Of a stretch of DNA of 64,000 nt, positions 50,577-59,150 are shown piece by piece (the stretch's first letter is position 1; each line of letters begins with the position of its first letter). The notes beneath the pieces are model-generated. The model was not told the DNA's origin. It saw nothing but the letters and a program-made list of their open reading frames with translations, and searched no databases. This stretch comes from Actinoplanes regularis (GTDB lineage Bacteria > Actinomycetota > Actinomycetes > Mycobacteriales > Micromonosporaceae). The stretch covers positions 1 to 64,000 of the forward strand of contig NZ_FZNR01000035.1 of the NCBI RefSeq assembly GCF_900188005.1. The letters are read 5' to 3'. A program made the translations under genes and the position numbers.

Positions 50577-51578
50577 TCAGGTCCGGGCGGGAGGAGGAGG
50601 AGGAGGAGGGTCGCCGATGCGTTCGCCGGGTGAGCCGGGATCGGTGACGGTGGCCGGCTTCGCGGCGTGGTCGTTTCGCGCGGGGGCGGGCTTGAGTGAC
50701 CCAGCCCGGGCGGACAGGTCGGTGGCGTCGCCGATGCTGCTGGTCGCGGCGAGCGCCGCGGCGAACAGGAGGAGCTGGTTGATGATGTTGAGGGAGAACA
50801 GCAGTCCGACCGTTCCGGCGACGGCCTGATACGTCGGGTTGGCTTCGACGTTCTGCACGAGGACGCGGCCGACGGTCTTGAGCAGTTCGAGGCCGAGGGC
50901 CACGAGCAGCGCGGGACCGACGACGCGGCGCGGCGGCATGCGCAACCGTGGCAGCCCGGTCAGGACCGCGGTCGCCAGCAAGGTGTTCACCCCGATGCTG
51001 ACCGCGGAGCCGACCGCTGAGAGCAGCCACTGGCTCTGGGTGGGGCTCGCGATGGTCGGCTCGATCAGAAGATTGGCTGCGGCGACGGTGAGGAACGCCG
51101 TGGTGAGAGAAGCGGCCAGCAGCAGGCCGAGCCCGATCAGCGCGAGCAGGTCGATGAGCAGGCGGGGCACGAAGGTGCCTGGGTATTCGGGCAGCCGCCA
51201 CACCTTGCGGATGCTGGAGCGCATGGCGTCGGTCCAGAACCATCCGGTGACCGGTAGGCCGAGGAAGGCGATGAATCCGATGGTGCCGCGGGCTACGCGC
51301 AGTTGCTGCACGTCGAGGCCGGGCAGGTTCGCGGCTAGGTAGTGCTGCAACGATTGTTGTACCGCGGGTTTGTCCAGGGCGAAGCCGAAGGCCGCGAAGC
51401 CGAGCAGGGCGAACGCGAACGTCGCGAAGAACGCGTAGTAGGTGATCGCGGCGGCCAGCCGGCCACCGTCGGCTTCGTCGTAGCGCACGACGGCGCGTGC
51501 GAGATGGTCGAGCCAGCCGTGGCGGCGCCGGGCAGCCTGCCACGCCGCGGCGGCTCGCCGCATCATGCCACTTGCCAT
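50577..51578 (-). CDS. YihY/BrkB-family membrane protein
   Basis: ATG 51578; 333 residues, six hydrophobic segments between about 40 and 285. The first is in the conserved D-G-G-R-L-A-A-A-I-T-Y-Y-A-F-F-A-T context, with W-F-W-T-D-A-M-R-S-S-I-R-K-V-W following. The C-terminus is cytoplasmic and proline-rich (a run of seven P). The family was once annotated as ribonuclease BN; function is unknown. Confidence 0.9.
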   Translation of the reverse strand: MASGMMRRAAAAWQAARRRHGWLDHLARAVVRYDEADGGRLAAAITYYAFFATFAFALLGFAAFGFALDKPAVQQSLQHYLAANLPGLDVQQLRVARGTIGFIAFLGLPVTGWFWTDAMRSSIRKVWRLPEYPGTFVPRLLIDLLALIGLGLLLAASLTTAFLTVAAANLLIEPTIASPTQSQWLLSAVGSAVSIGVNTLLATAVLTGLPRLRMPPRRVVGPALLVALGLELLKTVGRVLVQNVEANPTYQAVAGTVGLLFSLNIINQLLLFAAALAATSSIGDATDLSARAGSLKPAPARNDHAAKPATVTDPGSPGERIGDPPPPPPPART

Positions 51579-51768
51579 AACGCCGCCCACCGTGGCCAGT
51601 GATCACATGAATTCGTCCAGAAACCCTAAGCCAACTGAGGCTCGCTGCGTGCCGAGGTTTCCGAATCCGGGATCGAGCAAGGCCCTGGTCGGTGCCGGCC
51701 CACTCACCCTACGCCCATCCGGCATAAGCACGAGCCGTCAGCTGCGCTTCCTGGATAGGTTCGATGAC

Positions 51769-51993
51769 ATGGCGACTACAGTGCTGCGCGTCCGCCTTAT
51801 CGGCGGCGACCGAATGGACATCACCTACGATCGACCGGACCTCTCCAGCGAGGATGAGTTGATCGAACATGTCATCGCGACGCTGTCCGACGATTCGGGA
51901 GCACTGCACGGTAAACACGGTGACCGGCTCGTCGTGCTTTACGGCCGAGGAGTCGCCGCTGTCGAGGTCGCTCCCCGCGGCGCTGTTCTGTGA
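51769..51993 (+). CDS. Small conserved actinobacterial-type protein
   Basis: ATG 51769, 74 residues: M-A-T-T-V-L-R-V-R-L-I-G-G-D-R-M-D-I-T-Y-D, acidic middle and G-R-G-V-A-A-V-E-V at the end, predicted alpha/beta. Codon use is coding-like, but the ribosome site is weak (GATAGG) and no function is recognised. Confidence 0.55.
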   Translation: MATTVLRVRLIGGDRMDITYDRPDLSSEDELIEHVIATLSDDSGALHGKHGDRLVVLYGRGVAAVEVAPRGAVL

Positions 51994-52588
51994 CGACGGC
52001 CGTGCCTCACCGGGTGGAGATGAGAGCAAGAGTCGACTCGGCACCCTGGTTCAGGTTGGGTCCGTGCGGGGTCAGCCCGTCATAGCCACCGCCGGTTGCC
52101 GGGTCCCACATGATGTACCCATGAGGAGACCGGGCCGGGCCTGCTGCACCACCGGTCCAGGCAGGTTCGGGTGCGTGCCTGTCGCCGGATCGGTCACCGC
52201 GGTGAAGTGACAGCCTGCTTGACCTCGACCGGAAGCGGTCCGCCCTGGATAGCGGTCAATGGTGCCCGCATGATCGGCGTGATAACCGAACTAAAAGTGC
52301 TAGACGCCGTAGACCTTCGTGACGGGCTGACTAACCTGCTGCAGCAGGCCGGGTACGAATAGCTTGACGTCCGGCGACTATTGACTTCTGCCAACGGTGT
52401 AGTACTCGGTTTCGCTACCGTTCTTGAAAGCGCACCGGCCATGAAATAGTCTAACAATTATGATTCGGTAATTCGGCCGCCAGGTGGCGCGTCCGCAGGC
52501 GGCATCCATGAAGAAAAAAGCGAACTGAAATGGGGCGTTCATGCGTGGGATTTCACGCCGTAGCCCCGACGCCACAAGGGAGATCGCG
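51994..52588. other. AT-richer non-coding region
   Basis: About 595 bp. A 63-codon + frame (52171-52362) has no ribosome site and no recognised family. The stretch 52370-52530 is AT-rich and probably contains the promoter of the secreted protein at 52589. Nothing else seen. Confidence 0.35.
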
Positions 52589-52909
52589 ATGAAGACTCAC
52601 AGGCATGCACCGGTGATCGCAGGCGTGCTGATGGCTGGTGTCCTCGGCCTCGTGCCGGCCATCAACGCCTCACCGGCCATTGCGGCACACGCGACGACGG
52701 GCGCCGATTCCGCCGTCATAAACCCTGTGCCGAATAGCGACGACTACCGCGACGGCTACCGGAAGGGATATCGGGACGGCTGGAAGATAGCCAGGAATGA
52801 ATGTCACACCTTGTACAGTGCTCGCAACGGGGACACCGAATGGGCACGCGGCTACGACAACGGCTTCAGAGCGGGGTACGCCTCCGGCTTCGAGGAGTAC
52901 TGCGACTGA
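52589..52909 (+). CDS. Small secreted protein with a DYRDGYRKGYRDG repeat
   Basis: ATG 52589 after AGGGAG; 106 residues. Signal peptide (about 1-32, A-I-A-A-H). The mature part has tandem Tyr/Gly-rich units D-D-Y-R-D-G-Y-R-K-G-Y-R-D-G-W and later W-A-R-G-Y-D-N-G-F-R-A-G-Y-A-S-G-F, a heptad-like x-G-[YF]-x-x-G pattern typical of Essential-protein-Yae1-like repeats. Two cysteines. Role unknown; a hairpin terminator follows. Confidence 0.75.
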   Translation: MKTHRHAPVIAGVLMAGVLGLVPAINASPAIAAHATTGADSAVINPVPNSDDYRDGYRKGYRDGWKIARNECHTLYSARNGDTEWARGYDNGFRAGYASGFEEYCD

Positions 52910-52942
52910 ACACCCTCACGGGGTCTGCTCCGGACACGCCTT

Positions 52943-52965
52943 GAACCCCGCCACGGGCGGGGTTC
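52943..52965. terminator. Bidirectional hairpin terminator
   Basis: GAACCCCGCC-ACG-GGCGGGGTTC, a perfect 10-bp stem with a 3-base loop followed by TTGT, between the convergent secreted-protein gene and glpD-type gene. Confidence 0.8.
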
Positions 52966-53003
52966 TTGTGCGGTCCCAGAGCATGGGAGGTTCGGACGAC
53001 TGC

Positions 53004-54551
53004 TCAGGCGGTGGTCGCCGCCCTGCCTCGCTCGATCATCGCCTCGGCGGCGGCCCGGGCCCGGGCCCGGTCGGCTGGCACAAGACCGATGCGGGTACGC
53101 CGGTCGAGCAGGTCGTCCGCGTCGAGCGCTCCCTCCCGAATGACGCCCCAGAGCAGCTCCGCCCCGGTCACCGCGAGACCCTCGGCGACCGGGCGAGCCA
53201 GGTCCGGGTCGTGCTCGGCGAGGGCGGCCAGTTCCGCGGCCTCGGTCCCGTACCGAGCGACGAGCCGGGCGGGCGGGCCCAGCCGGGCCAGGTCTTGCGC
53301 TGGCGCGGCCCCGACCAGGGGCAGCCGGGCGGTTCGGCACCGGCCCACGGGCAATCCGGCCGCGGTGAGGGCGGCGTCCACGGCATCGCGGGCCATCCGA
53401 CGGTATGTGGTCAGCTTGCCGCCGACGACGGTGGTCATCCCGTCCGGCGAGACGCGTACCGCGTGTCGCCGGGACAGGTCTGCCGTGCTTCCGGCGGCGC
53501 CGGCGAGCAGGGGCCGCAGGCCGGCGAACGAGCCCACCACGTCGGCGTCCGACAACGGTGTGTCGAGCACCGTGGCCATGACGTCGAGCAGGAAGCCCCG
53601 CTCGGCGGCGCTCGGCTCGGCGACGTCCGGCACCGGGCCCTCGACCGGCTCGTCGGTCAGCCCGAGATAGCTGTAGCCATCCTGCTGGGGCAGCACGAAG
53701 ACGAACCGGCTCGTCGTACCGGGAACCGGCACGGTGAGGCCGGCGAGCTGCCGGCCGAGGGCGCCGGGGCGCAGCACGAGGTGCGTGCCGCGGGACGGGC
53801 GTAGCCGGACTCCCGGGTCGAGCTGGTCCGCCCACACGCCGGTGGCGTTGATGACCGCGCGGGCCCGCAGTTCGTGGTGCTCGCCGGTGAGCGTGTCGAG
53901 CACGGTGGCGCCTCGGCCGTGCAACTGCTCCACGCGGCACCGGGTGATCACCCGGGCTCCGTGCCCGGCGGCGGTACGAGCCAGCGCGACGACCAGCCGT
54001 GCGTCGTCGACGAGTTGGCCGTCCCAGCCGAGCAGGCCACCGCGCAGACCGCTGCGCCGCACCGCCGGGACCAGCCGGTGCACCTCTACCGGCGCGATCC
54101 GCCGGGACCGGGGCAGGATGCCGGCCGGGGTGCCGGCCGCGGCCCGCAGCACGTCACCGGCGGCGAAGCCTGCGCGGGCCAGCGCCGCCGGTACGGCGGG
54201 CGTCAGCGGGGTCAGCGGCAGTACCGAGGGCAGCGGGCTGACCAGGTGCGGGGCGACGCGGCGCAGCAGCACGTCCCGTTCGGCCGCGCTCTCGTACGCC
54301 AGGCCGATGTGGCCGCCGGCCAGGTAGCGCAATCCTCCGTGGACGAGTTTGGAGCTCCACCGGGAGGTGCCGAACGCGAGGTCGTGAGCGTCCACGGCGG
54401 CCACGGTGAGCCCGCGGGAGGCGGCGTCGAGGGCGACCCCGGCCCCGGTCACCCCCAGGCCCACGACGAGCAGGTCAACGGTCCCACCGGCGGCCAGCTC
54501 GGCGAGGTCACGGGCGCGGCGCGCGGCGGTCAGCGCGGTTGCGACGGTCAC
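53004..54551 (-). CDS. glpD: FAD-dependent glycerol-3-phosphate dehydrogenase
   Basis: GTG 54551, its codon overlapping the TetR stop (GTGA); 515 residues. FAD site V-V-G-L-G-V-T-G-A-G-V-A-L-D-A-A-S-R-G, the GlpD signature G-T-S-R-W-S-S-K-L-V-H-G-G-L-R-Y-L, T-T-V-V-G-G-K-L-T-T-Y-R-R-M-A, and a C-terminal helical domain. It oxidises glycerol-3-phosphate to DHAP at the membrane. With the AGPS-like gene and the kinase divergently placed, it fits a glycerolipid module: order and strands match M. tuberculosis Rv2249c (glpD1). Confidence 0.95.
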   Translation of the reverse strand: MTVATALTAARRARDLAELAAGGTVDLLVVGLGVTGAGVALDAASRGLTVAAVDAHDLAFGTSRWSSKLVHGGLRYLAGGHIGLAYESAAERDVLLRRVAPHLVSPLPSVLPLTPLTPAVPAALARAGFAAGDVLRAAAGTPAGILPRSRRIAPVEVHRLVPAVRRSGLRGGLLGWDGQLVDDARLVVALARTAAGHGARVITRCRVEQLHGRGATVLDTLTGEHHELRARAVINATGVWADQLDPGVRLRPSRGTHLVLRPGALGRQLAGLTVPVPGTTSRFVFVLPQQDGYSYLGLTDEPVEGPVPDVAEPSAAERGFLLDVMATVLDTPLSDADVVGSFAGLRPLLAGAAGSTADLSRRHAVRVSPDGMTTVVGGKLTTYRRMARDAVDAALTAAGLPVGRCRTARLPLVGAAPAQDLARLGPPARLVARYGTEAAELAALAEHDPDLARPVAEGLAVTGAELLWGVIREGALDADDLLDRRTRIGLVPADRARARAAAEAMIERGRAATTA

Positions 54552-55141
54552 GGCGCCAGGTACCGGTCGAGGAGCAGGCGCAGCTCGCTGTCGAGGTCGG
54601 CGGAGGTGACCTGGTCGGTCATGGTGCCGATGGAGATGACGAAGCCGTGCAGGGTCAGCAGCAGGCCACGGCCGAGCAGCTCGGGCGCACCGGGCCGGAC
54701 CGAGCCGTCGGCGTGGCCCTCGGCGATCGTGGCGAGGAGCACGGCGAGCATCCGGTCCTGGCTGGTGCCGCGCCGGTCCACCAGGTAGGGCAGCAGCACC
54801 TCGGGGTCCAGCTCGACGATGCGGCGGAAGACCGGGTTGTCGCGGAGTCGCCGGGCCCCGCCGGTGAGCCCGTCCACCAGGCGTTCGCGGGTGTGCCGGC
54901 CGGTGGCGCTCGCCTGCGCCTGGAGAGCGAGCTCGCCCCACTCCCTGGTCATCAGGTCGGCGACGAGCGTCGCCATGTCGGGCCACCGCCGGTACATGGT
55001 CATCCGGGAGACGCCGGCCCGGCGGGCCACGTCGGTCAGTGTGGTGCGGCGCAGCCCCACCGCGAGCACGCAGTCGCGCGCCGCGTCGAGAAGGGCATCT
55101 TCATCTGTACGGCTTCCAAGGGTGTGACGATTCAACGTCAT
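54548..55141 (-). CDS. TetR-family regulator
   Basis: ATG 55141; 197 residues. N-terminal HTH (T-T-L-T-D-V-A-R-R-A-G-V-S-R-M-T-M-Y-R-R-W-P-D) and helical ligand domain ending L-R-L-L-L-D-R-Y-L-A-P. Corresponds in position to Rv2250c. Only 17 bp separate its start from the AGPS-like start, so their promoters must overlap each other or the coding ends; it probably represses both directions. Confidence 0.94.
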   Translation of the reverse strand: MTLNRHTLGSRTDEDALLDAARDCVLAVGLRRTTLTDVARRAGVSRMTMYRRWPDMATLVADLMTREWGELALQAQASATGRHTRERLVDGLTGGARRLRDNPVFRRIVELDPEVLLPYLVDRRGTSQDRMLAVLLATIAEGHADGSVRPGAPELLGRGLLLTLHGFVISIGTMTDQVTSADLDSELRLLLDRYLAP

Positions 55142-55158
55142 GTGTCACAGTGTAACTC

Positions 55159-56721
55159 ATGAATGAATTGCGCGACGTGGCGCGATGGGGAACCCCCGCT
55201 GACGCCGTAACCCTGTCCTCCGGCGTACGCGGTCTGCTCAGCGCGGCTCTCGGCATCACCAGCCCCCGTCCCGCGGCCTCGACCGCCGAGCTGCCGGCCG
55301 GCACCCTGAGCGAGACGGTTCTGAAGGAGCTGCGCTCGGTGTGCCCCGCGGTGTCCACCGACGACGAGAGCCGACTGGCGCACGCCGCCGGCAAATCCAC
55401 CGACGACCTGCTGCGACTGCGGGCCGGGCGAGCCGACGACGCGCCGGACGCGGTGGCCCGGCCGGCTACCCAGCAGCAGGTGGCTGACCTGCTGGCCGCC
55501 TGCTCCCGGCACCGGGTGGCGGTCGTCCCGTTCGGCGGTGGCACCTCGGTGGTCGGTGGCCTCGCCGCCCGCCGGGAGGGTTTCGCCGGCGTGCTCGCGG
55601 TCGACCTCGCCGCACTCGACCGCCTGGTGCACCTCGACCGGGTCTCGCGGACCGCGACCTTCGAGGCCGGCGTGCGCGCACCACGGGCCGAGCAGCTGCT
55701 GGCCGCCGAAGGTTTCACGCTCGGGCACTTCCCCCAGTCCTTCGAGTACGCCAGCCTCGGCGGCTTCGCCGCGACCCGGTCCAGCGGTCAGGCGTCCGCC
55801 GGGTACGGACGGTTCGACCGGATGGTCGTCGGCCTGCGAGCGGCCACACCGATCGGCTTGCTCGACACCGGCCGGGCCCCGGAGTCGGCCGCCGGCCCCG
55901 ACCTGCGCCAGCTCCTGCTGGGCTCGGAAGGCGCATTCGGTGTGATCACCGAGCTGACCGTGCGGATACACCCGGCGCCGCAGGCACGCCACTACGCAGG
56001 ATGGAGCTTCCCGTCGTTCGACGTCGGCGCCCACGCGGTCCGCGCGCTCGCCCAGGACGGTCCGCTGCCCACCGTGCTGCGGCTGTCGGACGAGGCCGAG
56101 ACGGCGATCAACGCGGCGACCGGCGGCCCGCAGGCCGACGGCTGCCTGGCCGTGGTCGGCGTCGAGGGCACCGCCGAGGATGTCGCCGGCCGCACCGCCG
56201 CGCTCGAACAACGGCTGACCGCGCTCGGTGGCACTCCGCTGGGGACCGCGCCCGGCGACGCCTGGCAGGAGGGGCGCTTCCGGGCGCCCTACCTGCGCGA
56301 CGCCCTGCTCGACGCGGGAGCGATCGCCGAGACGCTGGAGACGGCCACCTTCTGGGACCGGCTGCCGGCGACCTACGCCGCCGTGCGCGGCGCCCTGATG
56401 GAGAACCTCTCCGGCGCCGGCACGCCACCGCTGGTGCTGTGCCACATCTCGCACGTGTACGACAGCGGTGCCTCGCTGTACTTCACCGTGGTCGCCGCCC
56501 AGACCGAGGAACCGATCGCGCAGTGGCAGGCGGCCAAGGCCGCGGCCAGCGACGCCATCGCCGCTTCGGGGGCGACCATCACCCACCACCACGGCGTCGG
56601 CCGCGCGCACCGCCCCTGGTACACCCGCGAGATCGGTGACGTCGGCGTGGCGGCCCTGCGAGGCGTGAAACAGGCGCTCGACCCGCACGGCATCCTCAAC
56701 CCGGGCATCCTGCTGCCGTGA
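55159..56721 (+). CDS. FAD-linked oxidase, alkyl-DHAP synthase-like
   Basis: ATG 55159, 520 residues. PCMH-type FAD site V-V-P-F-G-G-G-T-S-V-V-G-G (about residue 118), the F-P-Q-S-F-E-Y-A-S-L-G-G-F segment, and near the C-terminus the triple histidine T-H-H-H-G-V-G-R-A-H followed by D-P-H-G-I-L-N-P-G-I. These match alkyldihydroxyacetonephosphate synthase (AGPS) and its homologue Rv2251. AGPS swaps the acyl group of acyl-DHAP for an ether-linked alcohol, so ether-lipid synthesis is possible; the actinobacterial homologues have no proven reaction that I know. The stop overlaps the kinase start. Confidence 0.93.
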   Translation: MNELRDVARWGTPADAVTLSSGVRGLLSAALGITSPRPAASTAELPAGTLSETVLKELRSVCPAVSTDDESRLAHAAGKSTDDLLRLRAGRADDAPDAVARPATQQQVADLLAACSRHRVAVVPFGGGTSVVGGLAARREGFAGVLAVDLAALDRLVHLDRVSRTATFEAGVRAPRAEQLLAAEGFTLGHFPQSFEYASLGGFAATRSSGQASAGYGRFDRMVVGLRAATPIGLLDTGRAPESAAGPDLRQLLLGSEGAFGVITELTVRIHPAPQARHYAGWSFPSFDVGAHAVRALAQDGPLPTVLRLSDEAETAINAATGGPQADGCLAVVGVEGTAEDVAGRTAALEQRLTALGGTPLGTAPGDAWQEGRFRAPYLRDALLDAGAIAETLETATFWDRLPATYAAVRGALMENLSGAGTPPLVLCHISHVYDSGASLYFTVVAAQTEEPIAQWQAAKAAASDAIAASGATITHHHGVGRAHRPWYTREIGDVGVAALRGVKQALDPHGILNPGILLP

Positions 56722-57605
56722 ACCGCGACCAGTTCACCGCCGTGGTCAATCCGGCGGCCGGTGCGGGCACGGCCGCCGGCCACATCACCCGGCTGGCACG
56801 CGCGCTGCGGGAGAGCGGTGCCGCGGTGACCGTGTCGTACACCCGCTCGCTCAGCCACGCCACCGAGCTCGGCGCCGCGGCCGCCGCCGCGGGACACACC
56901 GTCCTGGCGGTCGGCGGCGACGGTGTCGTGGGCGCGGTCGCCGCCGGGCTGGTCGGCTCCGATGCCGAGCTGGCGGTCGTGCCCGCCGGGCGGGGCAACG
57001 ACTTCGCCCGCGGCGCCCCGCTGCCCGCCGATCCGGCCGCTGCCGCTCAGGCCCTGCGTACGCTGCCCGGCCGGCCGGTCGACGTGGCGGAGGCGGACGG
57101 CCGGGTCGTCGCGGGAAGCGCTTGCATCGGCGTCGATGCGGCCGCCAACGACCTGGCGAACCGGCGCCGGCTACCGCGCCACCCGATCGCGTACCAGCTC
57201 GCCGGCTTGGCCGTCATCGCGGGGTGGCGCCCGGTGGAGTACACGCTGACCGTGGACGGGCAGACCACCTCGTTCACCGGGCACACCGTCGTGGTGGCCA
57301 ACGCGCCGTGGTACGGCGGCGGCCTGCGGGTCGCACCGCACGCCCGGCTCGACGACGGCCTGCTGGACATCGTCACCGTCGGAGCCCTGCCGCGGGTCCG
57401 GATGCTACGGGCGCTCGCCGCGCTCCGGCACGGCACCCACCTGGAGCTGCCCGGCATCGAAACCCGCCGAGCCCGGACGGTCACCGTCACGGCGAACCGC
57501 CCACTACCGGTGTACGCCGACGGTGAACCACTCGGTAGCGGCCCGGTCACCGTCTCGGTCCGACCGGGGGACTTGAGGCTCATCGGCGTCCCCCAGCCCG
57601 CCTGA
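56718..57605 (+). CDS. Diacylglycerol kinase-family lipid kinase
   Basis: GTG 56718 overlapping the AGPS-like stop; 295 residues. V-V-N-P-A-A-G-A-G at the start, the catalytic-loop V-G-G-D-G-V-V-G-A-V (usual G-G-D-G-T with T changed to V), P-A-G-R-G-N-D-F-A-R-G, and C-terminal A-D-G-E-P-L. Equivalent in order to Rv2252, whose product phosphorylates diacylglycerol. The T to V change in the glycine-rich motif is also seen in some homologues but deserves attention. Confidence 0.93.
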   Translation: MNRDQFTAVVNPAAGAGTAAGHITRLARALRESGAAVTVSYTRSLSHATELGAAAAAAGHTVLAVGGDGVVGAVAAGLVGSDAELAVVPAGRGNDFARGAPLPADPAAAAQALRTLPGRPVDVAEADGRVVAGSACIGVDAAANDLANRRRLPRHPIAYQLAGLAVIAGWRPVEYTLTVDGQTTSFTGHTVVVANAPWYGGGLRVAPHARLDDGLLDIVTVGALPRVRMLRALAALRHGTHLELPGIETRRARTVTVTANRPLPVYADGEPLGSGPVTVSVRPGDLRLIGVPQPA

Positions 57606-57670
57606 ACCGCTCAGGCAGGGGCTTCGGGTCTTGGCCGACAGCTGTCCTGCCTGGAGCTTGCACCCATCGA

Positions 57671-57942
57671 TCACCCGGCCCACCCCGTCTGCGGCGGTGG
57701 CCACCAGCGGTGTCTCCAGGACCCGGCGTACGGGGGTTTCGGGTTCGTGATCCGCAGGCGGCATCCGGTGCGGGTGCCGGCCTGACCCAGGGGCACGAGG
57801 ACGCAGAGTCTGCCGCAATCCAGGAACGTGACGCCGGCGAGGTCGATCTCGATGCGCGGGGGTGCAGCGCGGACAGGACGTAGAGGAGTCTGACGCGCAG
57901 TACGTCAGAGGTCGACAGGCCGATCTCACCGATCGCGGCCAT
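57671..57942 (-). pseudogene. STAS-domain (anti-sigma antagonist) remnant
   Basis: M-A-A-I-G-E-I-G-L-S-T-S-D-V-L-R-V-R-L-L-Y-V-L-S-A-L-H-P-R runs from 57942. After a frameshift near 57855 the same strand gives I-E-I-D-L-A-G-V-T-F-L-D-C-G-R-L-C-V-L, the core strand of STAS proteins, and R-I-T-N-P-K-P before a stop at 57671. The first strand of the domain is missing. The intact STAS gene at 60635 shows what the original looked like. Confidence 0.6.
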
Positions 57943-57948
57943 GGTCTG

Positions 57949-57988
57949 TGGTGGTGCCCCGGGCAGATCCCCGCCCGGGGCACCACCA
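57949..57988. terminator. Long hairpin next to the STAS remnant
   Basis: A perfect 16-bp stem (arm from 57949, TGGTGGTGCCCCGGGC; complement 57973-57988) with an 8-base loop. It can stop transcription coming from the DAG kinase side. Confidence 0.65.
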
Positions 57989-59150
57989 ACCCCCCAACCC
58001 CAGAAATGACTCGATGAAGCGCGGACCGGCATACCGGCCGCCGGATGACGTTTCAGCTCCCGACCGAAGAACCGCACCAACGACCTGGCTCGGGTCCGCC
58101 GACGAACCGCAGCAGGGTCAGCAAGGCGTCGGGGTGCCACCGACCGGCGCCAGGCGCGTGAATGTCCGCAGTGGACACTGTCGTCCCGGCGCGCGGACAT
58201 GGTTGCCGCCGGCCCGGCTCACCGGTTGGTGGCGGGGCGGCCGCCATGCGCCGCACCGTGGAGGTGGGCGCGGTCATGGTGACACCGGGTTGCCGCCAGG
58301 CGAGCAGGCGACGATCAACGAAGGCGGGATCCCGGTCATGGTTCACTCCTCGGGTGGCGGTGAGTCCGTAGCATCTACAGGACTGCGCCACCGGGGACCG
58401 GGGTGACAGGATTACCCTACGCCCTACCGCCCCGCATCACATCAAAGTCACCATCATCAATTAATTTGTTTTCTCGAACCTGCATGCAGCCGAAACGCCC
58501 GGGATCCGCGGTTCAGATGATCGCGGCCGCGTTCGTTCCGGCATTGCCGATCGAGGCCTACCTGGTCGCAGCGATCACTTCCACCGGCGCCGATGCGGCG
58601 ACACTCGGCAGGAGTGCGGCCGAGCGCGTGTTTCGCGCCGCGCCCCTTGTCCCGGAACCAGCTTGACGATCCACCCGATCGCCGGCGCCCACGCAGGACT
58701 CGGTGACCTTGAACGGCCGGTCCGCACTGACGACGCACGGGCGGCACCGGCGAAACGCCGATGCCGCCCGACCAGCACTTCGGTTGTGTCGCGCCCGGTC
58801 CTCCGATGGCCGGACCGGGTTTCGGCACTCATTCCGGTCGACAGCGGGAGATTCGCCCCGCTCGGTGCCGGCCTCGGCGCTCTGCGCGGCGATGGGGCGC
58901 CCTGGCTTCCTGCGCCGCTACTACCCCCGCCGGACATCCCGGCCGCGCGGCAGGTCTGGGCAGCCGCGGTAGCTACAACGCGCCGCCGGCGAGCGCCGTG
59001 CTCGTCAGCAGGCTGTGGGGCAACTGCCCCACAGCGGCGCACGACCTGCGCGCCGCCGCTCACCTACGACGCCGTCGCGACCTGGCCGCGAGGATTCGCG
59101 TCGACGCCGGCTTCCTCTCTCATCGATCAATCGCTATCACCCGGGAGAGG
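57989..59150. other. 1.2-kb region without recognisable gene
   Basis: Several long frames exist on both strands but none shows a ribosome site, sensible codon use or known motif. The stretch 58980-59140 has weakly protein-like + frames (A-H-D-L-R-A-A-A, F-L-S-H-R-S-I-A-I-T-R-E) that could be debris of a former gene. Upstream space for the minus-strand genes is not needed here. Confidence 0.4.

Noticed and set aside
52171..52362. 63-codon + frame
   Set aside because: No ribosome site and no family resemblance; lies in AT-shifting intergenic DNA.
58403..59150. Possible genes in several overlapping frames on both strands
   Set aside because: No ribosome site, no consistent codon preference and no recognised motif in any frame.
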